Below, piece after piece: positions 45,717 to 56,600 of a DNA stretch of 64,000 bases. This DNA is from Proteles cristata cristata. Its lineage: Eukaryota; Chordata; Mammalia; Carnivora; Hyaenidae. Below the pieces are notes generated by a model. That model saw only the letters and a list, made by a program, of their open reading frames with translations. It searched no databases and was not told where the DNA came from. Within the stretch, counting starts at the first letter, position 1; every line of letters starts with the position of its first letter. The DNA lies in assembly GCA_017311185.1 (NCBI GenBank), contig JAESUZ010004907.1, forward strand, positions 372,001 through 436,000, read 5' to 3'. A program made the translations under genes and the position numbers.

Positions 45717-45932
45717 GTTTTTTTACATTTTTTATAATGTTTTATTTATTTTTGAGAGAGAGAGAGAGAGACAACATGAGCAGGGGAGGGTCAGAGAGAG
45801 AAGGAGATACAGAATCTGAAGCAGTGAGCTAGCTGTCAGCACAGAGCCCGACGCGGGGTCGAACCCACAAACCATTAGATAATGATCTGAGCTGAAGTCA
45901 GACGCTTAACCGACTGAGCCACCCAGGCGCCC
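45717..45932 (-). mobile_element. CAN-SINE, intermediate subfamily
   Basis: Antisense SINE: TTTATTTATTTTTGAGAGAG, then GTGAGCTAGCTGTCAGCACA and the end ACCCAGGCGCCC. Target duplication CAGTTAGGACACTTTG at 45701-45716 against CAGTTAGGATACTTTG at 45933-45948. Confidence 0.94.
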
Positions 45933-45954
45933 CAGTTAGGATACTTTGAGCTCC

Positions 45955-46430
45955 ACATTATGGAATAACTGTAAGTGGCTTCAATAAGAGGGACGTGGTA
46001 TCTCATATAACAAAAAGAAAAAATGATAAAGATAGAAGAATCCAGGTTTGTAATTCAGCAACACTATGTTATTAAAAAAGACCAAACTTTCCTGTCTCTG
46101 TTCTTCTATCCTTAGCCTAGAGGAGCTCACTCGCAGGCTGTTCTTTCATCACGACATGGATGTCACCACTCAGACGTGATGTTGTCACATAATTGTGATC
46201 AAAGCCAGGAAAAAAGTTTTTCCTGGCATGTCTCCTCCTACCAAGAAAAAAGCCTGTTCAGAGTCTCATCTGTAGAGTCACCTTTGTGCCTCCCTTTCCA
46301 GGGCTGTGTCACATGCCCTCACCTAAACCAATATTGAAAGCAAGCATAGAAGCACAGTATCAGACAATGATTGGCTTAGGCTTTGTGAACATTCACTTCC
46401 TGGGCCCACCAGGCAGAGGGACAATGAATA
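45955..46430 (+). mobile_element. probable ancient interspersed repeat, unclassified
   Basis: ATAACTGTAAGTGGCTTCAA, CTTCTATCCTTAGCCTAGAG, AAAAAGTTTTTCCTGGCATG, TGTCACATGCCCTCACCTAA, ACCAATATTGAAAGC and GACAATGATTGGCTTAGGCT occur in the order of a repeat common in mammalian genomes. I do not recall its family name with certainty. Confidence 0.45.
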
Positions 46431-46579
46431 ACATCACCAACTCAGGACTCTTCCAGCAAGGAAGAAGGAGAAGGGAGCAGGCAACCCATTGCACCAGCAT
46501 CAGCTGCCCCTTCTCAACCACAGCCATCACACCCTCCAGAGCTGTGCGAGTTGCTCCACGTCAGGGCTCTCACCGAAAC

Positions 46580-46765
46580 TCACAATTAGTGTAATTATAG
46601 CACTTATCACATTGTCAACTCAGGTATCAGTTCTGCCTCCCTGCGAGCTCCTCGAGGGCAGAGGCTCTTTATGATTCATCTGTATCTCTGGAGTTAGCTC
46701 AGTGTCTGGCACATAGATTGTACCCGGTAAATGTTGGCTGAACTCAAATAAGTTGAATTACATAG
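46580..46765 (+). mobile_element. L2 3' end, sense
   Basis: ATTATAGCACTTATCACATT, GCGAGCTCCTCGAGGGCAGA, GGCTCTTTATGATTCATCTG, CAGTGTCTGGCACATAGATT and GGTAAATGTTGGCTGAACTC: a clear L2 3' end. Confidence 0.72.
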
Positions 46766-47164
46766 GTCATAAAATTTTATCCATGTGAATGGATATTAGC
46801 CATCCAGAGAGTTATTGTTTTATTATCTAACTAGATCACGCTTAGACAGATGGCCTAAAATGTTTTTGCATAATTAAATCCAGTCATTTCAGAATGCCAG
46901 TGAAGCAACTGGTAAAATGAACATAAATAAGAACACCAAGAACGATTTTGCTTATCCTGATCCTAAGTAGCTAATCTTTGCAGTGAATCATCTCAGTTTT
47001 AGTTCTTTTAGTTATAGCGTGTCTACATAAGGAAAAACATAAGTTTTGTGGCCTGACTAAATTAAAACAATTTTGGATTAAGCTCAGAAACATGTAAAGA
47101 GTCACACTAAATTTATGTGCTAATATGTGGAGCATCATGAGAGTAGAATATTTTATGATCATGT
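46766..47164. other. unique AT-rich sequence
   Basis: No recognised element. Confidence 0.5.
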
Positions 47165-47880
47165 ATTCAACATGTTGGGACTCAGACTTACAGCTAAAAT
47201 GGAGGAGCAGGGACCAGACTTATTCTCCACCTGAAACAGCTGATAAACAAATATATATGTGAAATAATGGCCATTAAGACCCTAGCATCGTTGAGAAAAA
47301 AAGAAAATTAGGTCATCCTACAATTGTCCCAGTAAATTCCTTGAGAGAGTTTTCAGGCAGCTGTGCTACCTGAGGCGATCCAAGTGGAACTCAGAGGACT
47401 TGCTGGATTTAGGAGATAAAGCTGAAGGTTGGGGAGACTGAGGCAGCTAGAGGCAGCTATTGTTCACAGAACAGTACTGGAGAAGAGAAGGCTGCACAAA
47501 GAGTGATTTATAAAGGGTCCCACTTACATATTCAGTTAAGCTTAGATCGAGACATGCAAAAAAAGGAAACTATCAGGGGCTGGGAAAAGAACCATCCAAA
47601 AGATCAGAGGTATGGTGACCAGCATTTACAGTCGGCCAAAGAATAGTGTCTATACCCATCAGCCAGACAGGAAAACTTTATAATTCATGAGACTTGGAGT
47701 AGAGTCCCCAAAAGAGTCTTGCCTGAGTAGTGGGGGAAATTATCACTAGACTGGGCATAGCCCTAATCCTACCTGACACATTAAAATCAAGAAAGGATCA
47801 AACTGTCTCCATGTAACTGAACTGTGTCCCAGAAACAAACAAACACACCAAGAACACTTCTAAGAATTAAAGAAAACCAA
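47165..47880 (+). mobile_element. possible L1 5' region joined to the next L1
   Basis: ACAGCTAAAATGGAGGAGCA, CCACCTGAAACAGCTGATAA and the following purine-rich text have the character of an old L1 5' untranslated region. The adjoining L1 begins only in late ORF2, so an internal deletion is implied. Not verified. Confidence 0.35.
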
Positions 47881-48339
47881 CACCCAAGAAAACAAAATTT
47901 GCAATGTCATCCATCTAACAAAAAAATTACCTACAGATTCAATGCAATCCCTATCAAAATTCCAATGGCATTTTTTTCACAGAAATAGAATAAAGAATCC
48001 TAAAATGTGTATAGAGCCATGAAAGACCCCAAACAGTGAAAGCAATCTTGAGAAAAAGAATAAAGCTGGAGGCCTCACACTCTGACTTCAAACTATATTA
48101 CAAAGCTACGATAATTAAAACAGTTGGTGCTGGTATAAAAGACACTTAGATCAAAGGAATAGAATAAAGAGACCAGAAATAAATCCATGCATATACGGTC
48201 AATTAATTTATAATAAAGGAGCCAATATACAATGGAGAAAGAATCTTTTCCATAAGCAGTGTTGGAAAAACTGGACAGCTACATACAAAAGAATGAAACT
48301 GAATGCCTATCTTACATCTTACACAAAAATCAACTCAAG

Positions 48340-48535
48340 CGGCACCTGAGTGACCCAGTGTCAGACTCTGGATTTTGGCTCAGGTCATGATCTTGCGCTT
48401 CATGAGATCGAGCCTCATGTCAGGCTCTGTGTTGACAGCAAGACATCTGTTTGGGATTAAACTCTCTCTCTCTCTCTCTCTCTCTCTCCCCCTCCCATTC
48501 ATTCAAAATAAATAAATAAACTTAAAAAAATAAAC
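48340..48535 (+). mobile_element. CAN-SINE nested in L1
   Basis: Shortened head GGCACCTGAGTGACCCAGTG lacking the following CAGTCGGTTAAG. CT run, tail CAAAATAAATAAATAAAC. Target duplication AAAAATCAACTCAAG at 48325-48339 against AAAAATACACTCAAAG at 48536-48551. Confidence 0.9.
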
Positions 48536-49616
48536 AAAAATACACTCAAAGTAGATTAAAGAGTTGAACATAAGATCTGAAACCATAGAGCTCCTAGAAG
48601 AAAACATAGAGGGTCCTAGACACTGTTCTTGGCAATGATTTTTTTGGACTTGACATTAGAAGCAAAGCCAAGAAAAGTAAAAATAAGCAAATGGGACTAT
48701 ATCAAACTAAAAAGCTCCTGGACAGCAAAGAAAACCAGCAACAAAATGAAAAGATAACCTACAGGATAAGGGAAAATCTTTGTAAATCATACACATGGTA
48801 AGATATTGACATTAAAAATATATAAAGAACTCATACTATTCAATAACTGAAAAAAAAAAACCAATAGCAAAATGAGCAGAAGACTTGAATAAACATTTTC
48901 CAAAGAAGACATACAAATGGCCAACTGCTACATGAAGAGGTGTTCAACATCTTTTGAGAGATGTAAATCAAAGCCACAATGAGATATATCATCTCCACCT
49001 GTTATAATGGCTATTACCAAAGAGACAAGAAGTAGCAAGCATGCGGGAAGATGGAGAGAAGGGAATTTGTATGCACTGTTAGTTGGAGTGTAAATTGGTG
49101 TAACAAGTGTGGAAAACAGTATGGAGTTTCTACCAAAAAATGTAAAATAAAACTACCATATGATCCACTTCTGGGTATTTACCTGAAGAAAATGAAAACA
49201 TTATCTCAAAAAGATATCTGCACCACTGTGTTCTCTGTAGTGTTATTTACAGTCGCCAAGATGTGGAAACAACTTGAGTGTCCAATGGATGAATAGATAA
49301 ATAAATATTATTCAGCCATGAAAAAGGGGGAAGTCCTGCCATTTACAATACCATGGATGGACCTCAAAGGCATAGTGCTCAGTAAAAAAGTAAGACAAAT
49401 ACTATGTAATCTCACTTATATGTGGAATTAAAAACAAACAAACAAAAAAAAGAACTCATATTTGCCAGAGCTTGGGGAGTATTGGGTGGGTGAAGTTCGT
49501 CAAAAAGTACAAAACTAGAAAGTTATAAGATAAAGAAGTCTTTGTAGATATAATGCACAGAATGGTGACTACAGTTAGTGTACTGTACTGCATATTTGAA
49601 AGACAGAAGGTAAGGA

Positions 49617-49824
49617 ATGGGGCACCTTGGTGGCTCAGTTGGTTAAGCATCCAACTTCAGCTCAGGTCACGACCTCACAGTTTTTTAGTTTGAGCCCCCA
49701 GTCAAGCTCTGAGCTGACAGCTTGGAGCCTGGAGCCTGCTTTGAATTCTGTTTCTCTTTCTCTCTCTCTCTGTTCTCCCTTCTCTCTCTCTCTCTCAAAA
49801 AATAAATAAACATTAAAAAAATTA
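49617..49824 (+). mobile_element. CAN-SINE nested in L1 (first of two in one site)
   Basis: Head GGGGCACCTTGGTGGCTCAG, tail CAAAAAATAAATAAACATT. Flanked by GAAAGACAGAAGGTAAGGAA on the left and GAAAGATAGTAAGGGAGTA on the right, versions of the same target. Confidence 0.92.
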
Positions 49825-49843
49825 GAAAGATAGTAAGGGAGTA

Positions 49844-50037
49844 GGGTGTCTGGGTGGCTCAGTCGGTTGAACACCCAACTTTGGCTCAGGTTGTGATCTC
49901 ACAGTTCATGGGCTTGAACCCCACACTGGGCTCTTCACTGACAGCGCGGAGTCTGCTGTCAGATTCTCTGCCTCCGTCTCTCTCTACCCTTTCCCACTCA
50001 TGCTCTCTCTCTCAAGAAAATAAACATTAAAAAAAGA
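49844..50037 (+). mobile_element. CAN-SINE nested in L1 (second of two in one site)
   Basis: Head GGGTGTCTGGGTGGCTCAGT, tail CAAGAAAATAAACATT. Flanked by GAAAGATAGTAAGGGAGTA and GAAAGATGCTAAGAAAGTAG. Lies only 19 bases after the previous SINE. Confidence 0.92.
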
Positions 50038-50221
50038 AAGAAAGATGCTAAGAAAGTAGATTTTAAAAGTTCTCATCAAAAGAAATAAAAATTGCAGCTA
50101 GGTGAGGTGACTAATGTTAACTAAGCTTATTGTGGTCATCGTTTGACAATGTATATGAAATCATCATATTGTATAGTTTGCACTATTCCAATGTTATATG
50201 TCAATAAAACTGGAGAAAAAC

Positions 50222-50859
50222 AAAGGAAATGAGGCACGCAAGAATTCTATAGAGCAAATGTTTTAGAATCCTAAAAGAAAGCACTGCGATTCTATAATTC
50301 TATTTCTTTCAATTTCATTTTCTTTCAAAGATGAAATAAAAACAAAGACATTTCAGATATACAAAAGCTGAAATAGTCATTACCAGCAGGCTCACACTAT
50401 AAAAAAAATATTAAAGGAAATCCTTTAGGCAGAACGAAAAGAATACCAGATGGAAATCTGAATCTACACAAAGGATTGATGAGCAGAGAAAATATATAAG
50501 ATTTTTCCATTATTTAAGTCTCTTTTAAGAATAATTGACTGCTTAAACAAAAATATTAGCAATATAGTATGGGCTTCATGCCATACAGAAAAGCAAAATG
50601 TAAAGTTAAAGTAAAGTAAAAGAAAAAGAAAGTAGTACAAAAACTGTGAGGAGAGAGAGCAAAGCACACTATCATTAAGTCCTTATACTATACTTAGGGT
50701 GACCAACTGTCATAATTGAGGGGTTTCTTATGACACCAGACTTTCGGTGCTAAACCAAGACAGTTTGGGAAAAACTGAGATCATTAGTCATCCTAACACA
50801 TCCAGTGGCGTAATATCACTTAAAGGTAGACACCAATAGCCAAGCTGAACTTGGCCCGC
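50222..50859. other. unique sequence
   Basis: AT-rich; GAAATGAGGCACGCAAGAAT onward may include the decayed neighbour of the L1 but is not assigned. No gene. Confidence 0.45.
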
Positions 50860-51010
50860 CAGCTCCACTTCTCTGTGCCTCAGTATACTCATCTCCAGAA
50901 TGAGGAACACGAATGCCTTCTTATTACTGTGATGAAAGAATTTAATCACACGATGGATGTAAAGAACTCAGTGAATACTAGGGATTGATAAGCGTCAGCT
51001 GTCATTATGA
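50860..51010 (+). mobile_element. MIR fragment, sense
   Basis: CAGCTCCACTTCTCTGTGCC, TCAGTATACTCATCTCCAGA, ATGAGGAACACGAATGCC and AAGAACTCAGTGAATACTAG follow MIR order. Confidence 0.65.
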
Positions 51011-51205
51011 TCTTGTTTCACTTTAGAAAAAAAACCAAGGTTGTATTGGGGAGAATGAAGAAGAGAAAACAGGACTGCGCCCCCAGAGACAAGCTAGTAG
51101 GCTCATATACCAGAGATGATGAGGACCAGAACTAAGATAGTGTCATTGGTATGGAGGTAAATGGAAGGACCCAAAAGAACATAGAACCCACAATGTTCAG
51201 TGGTC

Positions 51206-51374
51206 CTTCTTGTCAATAATTATTCACTGTGCACTTACTGTGCACTATTCACTGGGCACTATGCAAAGGCATTGAGGACACTCAAAGGCATTGAGGACTT
51301 CTTGTCAATAATTATTCACTGTGCACTTACTGTGCACTATTTACTGGGCACTATGCAAAGGCATTGAGGACACA
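51206..51374. repeat. 92-bp tandem duplication
   Basis: The unit starting CTTCTTGTCAATAATTATTC at 51206 recurs at 51298. About 77 bases of the second copy align, with one difference seen (ATTCACTGGG against ATTTACTGGG). The unit itself contains the short repeat CAAAGGCATTGAGGAC. High identity implies a recent event. Confidence 0.95.
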
Positions 51375-52788
51375 CATCCAAGTCAGGAGAACTTTGTCTG
51401 ACTAAACCCAGCATTTAGAACTTATTCCATGGTTCAGTTTTCACCCAGAAACTCAAATACTTTTTATTGACTCAGCCGAGTACCTTTTTTCCTCTGTGTA
51501 TGTTTTAAATGCATTTTTTTTTTAAGTAGAGAGAAAGAAACAATACTTAGAGTCAAAATACGAAAACATGTTTTGACCCAGTCAGAAAAGACCTATGTGA
51601 GCCATCAAACCTAGTAATTCCTCTCTTTTCTTATATAATAAAATTATTTTTAGATTTTAGATATTCATAAAAACAGATGATCGCCATATTTGATGTTGCC
51701 TGTGAAGTCTTTTTTTTTTCTATATTAGGAGAGACTGTCATTAAAGATGGGAGTTTTTGATCTATAGATATTAAGCGGTATTTTGTTTGATTTTAGGAAA
51801 CACATACCGTGATGCTTTCCTATGGTTCTAATATTTCAGAAAATTTGTGTGGGCTGCATGAAATACACATTTGGCTCACATGGCTCTTCTTGGCTGAATT
51901 AAGGTTAAAATTAATATCTCTCCTATACATAATGTTGCCTTTGGCATTTTGACAAATAGCTGATGATTCAAGAAACATAAAGATGAGAGGAGGTCCTAAG
52001 TTATAAAAAAAAAAGGATCAGATTTTATGTGTGTGGAGGATTTTATGTATGTGTGTGTGTGGTTCAGCCTATGTGGATTTCTTTCACTTCTGCTGTTTTT
52101 AAAAGCCCAAAACATGTGTCCACTTACTTTTAATACCTAGTAAGTAATACATTTATCTTTTGTTTCTCACGCTTAACATTTTAAAACTTCATGGACAGCT
52201 GAAATGGCTTCATATTGTTAACTAATGCTGAAGGAGTGTGCAAGTAAACCTTTTCAGTTCTTGAGGGAAATAAGCATTACCTGAAGTATTATGGACAAAA
52301 CTGTGCTCCTTTGTAGCTCGAGGAAGTGGTAAGGAAAGCACAGTGTGGTGCTTTATTTTTAAATGTACAGCGTTAAGGCTTAAAACCATGCACAAAATGC
52401 ATCTCATTTTCTATCCAGTTTTCTCCTTTTAAGATACGGTGACCTTAGTTCATATATAGACATACTACACAACCAAGTCCTTCCAGAAAGGAAGGAAATA
52501 GAAGATCAGGTCTTGGATTGAACAGAAGGACAATTCTCCTTACTCATGCGTATTGAGTCTCCATCTCTCTTAGTCATTGGGTTTTCTGTTGTAAGATGGG
52601 TTTTCTGTTGTAAGAAATGGAGACGAAAAAGCACCAAGCACCGTCCCTGCTCTCAGGAAGCTTTCTCCCCCCCATCCCCACCCCCCAAGGAAATAGCACT
52701 TAACCACCTGCAGAGGCCATTGATAGGCAAGCAGCACCCTGAAATCCTCACGCAGAAGGGGAAACCCTTGCAGGATTAATTTTAAGAA
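51375..52788. other. repeat-poor sequence with small TG tract
   Basis: A short TG-rich patch at about 52024-52062. No other repeat or gene recognised. Includes a small direct duplication GGGTTTTCTGTTGTAAGA near 52577-52613. Confidence 0.45.
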
Positions 52789-52799
52789 TTTAGATGAAA

Positions 52800-53022
52800 G
52801 GGGCGCCCAGTGGCTCAGCCAGTTGAGCCTCTGGCTCTTGATCTCAGCTCAGGTCCTGATCTCGCAGGGTCCCTGAGAGCCAGCCCTGCACTGGCCTCCG
52901 TGCGGACGGCGCAGAGCCTGCTGGGCTTCTCTTCACCCCGCTCCCCTTCTGCTCACAGTCGTCCTCCCTTTCTCAAAATAAATAAGCGTAAGAGGAAAAA
53001 AAGATTAAAGAAAAAAAAAGAC
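52800..53022 (+). mobile_element. CAN-SINE, GC-rich divergent copy
   Basis: Head GGGGCGCCCAGTGGCTCAGC lacks the TGGG of the usual head. Middle is GC-rich (GTGCGGACGGCGCAGAGCC). Tail CTCAAAATAAATAAGCG. Target duplication TTTAGATGAAA at 52789-52799 and 53023-53033. Confidence 0.9.
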
Positions 53023-53194
53023 TTTAGATGAAATACCTCACTCGACTGCAAGGATCTGTTGAGGTTAATCTAAGAAAGAGACACCGTCACAGTTTTCTCT
53101 ATGACCATTTTTGGGAGTTCAGGTGGGACCGACAGGTTGCCTAAAGGTTTATACGTCCAAATCCTGATGCAATCAAAGCAAAACCATTGTTATG

Positions 53195-53990
53195 CCCAGA
53201 TCGCGATCTCCCCCAAATCCCAAGACCACCGGGGAGCCCGAGGCACGTATGCAGGGGCCCAGGGCTTCGTCCCGGGCGCGAGCTCGGGCCCCCAGACCTC
53301 ACCAGCGCGCGGGTCTGGGCTGGGAGCCCCGAGCAAGGGCAGAGTAGGGTTTCTGTGGGGTGTGTGACGGGGGAGGTACAGAAGTTGTGACCTGGGAACA
53401 GTGATCCAGTCATACTCACACAACATCATTGACAGCGGGTTTGACCACACACATTGTCTAGACCATTAATTTTGGCGGGATCCAATTACGACGTTTAGAG
53501 CGCCTTTAAATTCAACCAATCGCAGAGCGAGCCTGGGGTCTTGTTCGGCGACTAACGGGTGAACTTTAACATCAGGTACCAGGGTCCTGTCTATAGGGTC
53601 TATCTCCAGGCCTCTCCCTCAGTAATGTGGAGGGTGGTCGGCCGTCCCTGACTGGGTGCTGCGAGGGTGGTTCCCCTGCCTTGGACAACGCGTGTCTGCC
53701 GGACAGTTTCGGGGGAGCTGGAACTCAGCGGGCTCAGAGGGGAACTTGGCCTGTCGTGGAGTCAGCTTGGTTTAGACGTTTAGACCTGCGGCCTCACAAC
53801 CATCTCACTTGGAGAATGCATCGGACAGTTTCCTGCTTTATAGCCATAGGTGATGTGAAGCTACAAGTCAAGGCTACGGAATTCACTCCATTTTCAGCAA
53901 ATGGACCCAAAAGGAACGGGTGCCTCTCCCATTTCTTCCGTGGACTAAGTCTCTTCACTGGCCAAGAATCACCTCCCGTTGCTTACAGGT
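53195..53990. promoter_or_regulatory. CpG-rich promoter-like segment
   Basis: CpG-dense sequence: I count 14 CpG dinucleotides in about 147 bases (53199-53345), and CpGs remain frequent to about 53790, unlike the CpG-poor flanks. TTTTGGCGGGA at 53470-53480 fits an E2F site; CCAAT occurs at 53482-53486 and 53516-53520; TTTAAA lies at 53505-53510. ACAG|GTGAGG at 53985-53994 fits a plus-strand splice donor. Together these suggest a promoter and first non-coding exon. No ATG-initiated frame of note is present (the 121-codon frame at 53627-53992 starts with GTG). It could also be an unmethylated CpG island without a gene, or an unrecognised GC-rich repeat. Confidence 0.45.
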
Positions 53991-54192
53991 GAGGAACCAT
54001 AGGAAAACAAAACAAAACCCGAAAAATACCTTATTCTGCTCTAAGATCTATAAGCGAAGATGCTCCTCGGAGCAGGAAAACGGCCCCTCTCCCGAAGCCG
54101 CAGCACCCAGGCCTCCTCAACCGCGACCTCACTGCCCTTGCACAAAGGCTCCACCGCTTCCTGGATCGTCTCTGCAGGGCGTGGAACACGGA

Positions 54193-54775
54193 ATATGGAC
54201 TGAACGTTTGTGGGCCCCCCCGCGCCCCCAGTTCATATGCTGAAATCCTAGTCCCCAAGGTGGTATTAAGAAGCAGGAGCTTTGGGGGGCGCCTGGGTGG
54301 CTTAGTCGGTTAAGCGTCCGACATTCGCTCGGGTCATGATCTCGCGGTTCGTGGGTTCGAGCCCCGCGTCGGGCTCTGTGCTGACTGCCAGCTCAGAGCC
54401 TGGAGCCTGTTTCGGATTCTGTGACTCCCTCTCTCTCTGACCCTCCCCTGCTCACGCTGTCTCTCTCTCTCTCTCCTAGAAATAAATAAATTTTAAAAAA
54501 AAATTAAAAAAAAAAAAAGAAGCAGGAGCTTTGGGAGGGAAACAGGTCATGAGGGTGACAGCCCTGGTGATGTGCCCTTGTAAGAAAAGTCAGGAGACCT
54601 GGGTCCCCTTGCCGTCTCCGCCCTGTGAGGACCCGGTAACAAGACGCCCGTCTGCAAATCAGGAGACACGTTGTCACCAGACGCTGGATCTGCCAGCATC
54701 TTGACCTCAGACCCCCAGTCTCCAGACCTGTGAGAAATAAATGGTTGCTTTTTAAGCAACCCCAGCTGAGGCCAT
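54193..54775 (+). mobile_element. MaLR-like LTR relic, split by a SINE
   Basis: TATGGACTGAACGTTTGTGG, GTTCATATGCTGAAATCCTA, GTCCCCAAGGTGGTATTAAG before the SINE; then GAAACAGGTCATGAGGGTGA, GATGTGCCCTTGTAAG, CTGTGAGGACCCGGTAACAA, CCAGACCTGTGAGAAATAAA after it. Order and AATAAA-bearing 3' part resemble mammalian LTRs of the MaLR group. No viral genes. Confidence 0.55.
54287..54516 (+). mobile_element. CAN-SINE, young subfamily, nested in LTR
   Basis: Head GGGCGCCTGGGTGGCTTAGT with GTTAAGCGTCCGACATTCGC; tail CCTAGAAATAAATAAATTTT. Perfect 19-bp target duplication AAGAAGCAGGAGCTTTGGG at 54268-54286 and 54517-54535. Confidence 0.97.
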
Positions 54776-55640
54776 CGGCTTGACGCATCGACAAAATATT
54801 CCCCGTTTCATTGCCCCCCCACAAAAAAATTCGGTTTAAAATCTTGCAGGGCATATATGTCTATCCAGCTTGATCTCCTAAAATCTTAGAGCCCAAGTTA
54901 TCTATTTCTGGTTCATAATTTGGAAGAAGCAAGAGACAAGAAGACATGAAAATATTTGTCCTCAAGAGTTTTAACGTATCTTTCTTTAATTCTTAAAACC
55001 GGCTTTAATTCTTTAGGAATTTTTAATCCATTTTTCCCCTACAGCGTATATCCAAAACTCTAAGCCAAAAAAGACCTTTAGAATTCACAAGGTCTAAGAT
55101 TATGAAAGCACATTAATGCATCAAACATCTATGAAGGATTAACCCTCATTCTATGTTAGTTTACTGCCACCGAGTGGACAAGTCGAAGAAGTGTCATTCC
55201 TGAAGGTTTTTATAACAATCTGACTTGCAGACACTTCAGCCCCTTGCTTATGCCTGAAGGCATTTACCGAAAATGGAGTAAATGAAGGAAAATCTTGACT
55301 TTTAGTTTCACATTACATATGGTTACAATAAAAGGAATTGGCCCACGTTTTCTGCAAAATTTGATAAAGCAGATGGTCATTGTCAACAAATTTTGTGAAG
55401 GATCTTTCTGTCTGCAACACTTATGAAAAAGAAATATGACTATCAAAGTTCAGAAAAGCCTAAATATTCGTGATTGAGTACTGAATATTGAAGCGTTTGA
55501 GCACAATGAATTGCTTATTAAATATTTTTGGGACACTGGGAAATTGCGATGTGCGCGCCAAAATGGCTGAATAACGACTACCATATTCTTTCTTTTTTGC
55601 ATACATGTACAATTTAACAGATTATTACAAGATAGTCATG
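54776..55640. other. unique AT-rich sequence
   Basis: No recognised repeat or gene. Confidence 0.5.
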
Positions 55641-56600
55641 TAAGAGATACCTAAATTATAAAAGGGAGTACTCTCAGGACCTCAGAAGAATCTCGGTTGC
55701 CCCTTCGCTCTTGTTTATAGTTTATAGCTTCCAAGTAAGTATCTTTAAACAAAATATTTTGGTTTTGCCTAAATAGAATCACAGAGTACATGGCGTGTGT
55801 GTGTGTCCAGGGGACAGGATTTTTCCACTTAACCATAAATTTTTTAAGATTCATCTCCTCTGAAGGGTGTTTAGTGAGCCCATTTTTGTTCGCTGTATTA
55901 TATTCCATTGTATGAATCATTAATCCATTCTGCTATAAATGAATATCTCGGTGCTTCGTCAAGGACTGTATGAATCATGTGATATGAATGTGTTCATCTG
56001 TGTGTTTTGGTGCCTTTTACATGCAATTCTGAAGGTGGATCTGGAGGTTGTAAACATAAGAGTAGCATTGCTCAGTCTTGGGGAATGCGTATCTTCAATC
56101 GTACTGGGCTATGCCAGGAAGTTTTCTAAAGCAGTTGTATAAATGTACACCCCCACCAGCAATAGGAGAGCTCCTGGTGGTCTAGCACATGACCCAAGTT
56201 GTTATTCTTAGTTCTCTTTTCTGTTTATTTTAAACAGTCTGCTCTGTAGTGATGCTATTTCTTTTGGGTTTAGGTTGACATCTCCCCGAGTACCAGTGTG
56301 GTTAAGAATATTTTTATATGCTTCATGACCATTGCGGTTTCTCATTTTTAAAGAGCCTATTAAAGACTTTAACTATTTTTCTATGGGTTGTCTTTTTCAT
56401 TTGGATTTTTGGAGTCCTTTATATAACTTGGATATCATCTTTGCCATGTATGTATGTTGTAAATATCTTCTACCTTGTGTCTTGCCTTTTCACCATTTCT
56501 AAGGTGCCTTGATGGGTAAATGTTCTTAATTGATTATAATCTTTTTATTAATGATTTGTGTTTAATATTTTGTTTCTAAAATTCCAAAGTAACGTCTCAT
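55641..56600 (-). mobile_element. old L1M fragment, antisense
   Basis: AATAGAATCACAGAGTACAT, TATTCCATTGTATGAATCAT, TAATCCATTCTGCTATAAAT, AAATGTACACCCCCACCAGC, TTGGATTTTTGGAGTCCTTT and TTGATGGGTAAATGTTCTTA are antisense L1 ORF2 phrases in order, highly diverged. Confidence 0.7.

Larger units (their letters stand above)
47900..50221 (+). mobile_element. L1MA/L1MB-type element, sense, carrying three SINEs
   Basis: ORF2 text: ACAGATTCAATGCAATCCCT, GGAGGCCTCACACTCTGACT, AATGGGACTATATCAAACTA, GAAAACAGTATGGAGTTTCT, ATGATCCACTTCTGGGTATT. The 3' UTR includes AGAATGGTGACTACAGTTAG and, past two SINEs, AGTAGATTTTAAAAGTTCTC, TTATTGTGGTCATCGTTTGA and ATGTTATATGTCAATAAAAC. Many stops and frameshifts; not active. 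Confidence 0.88.

Noticed and set aside
53627..53992. 121-codon frame over the CpG-rich segment
   Set aside because: It starts with GTG, not ATG, and has no recognised domain; low stop density follows from GC content. The segment is kept only as a promoter candidate.
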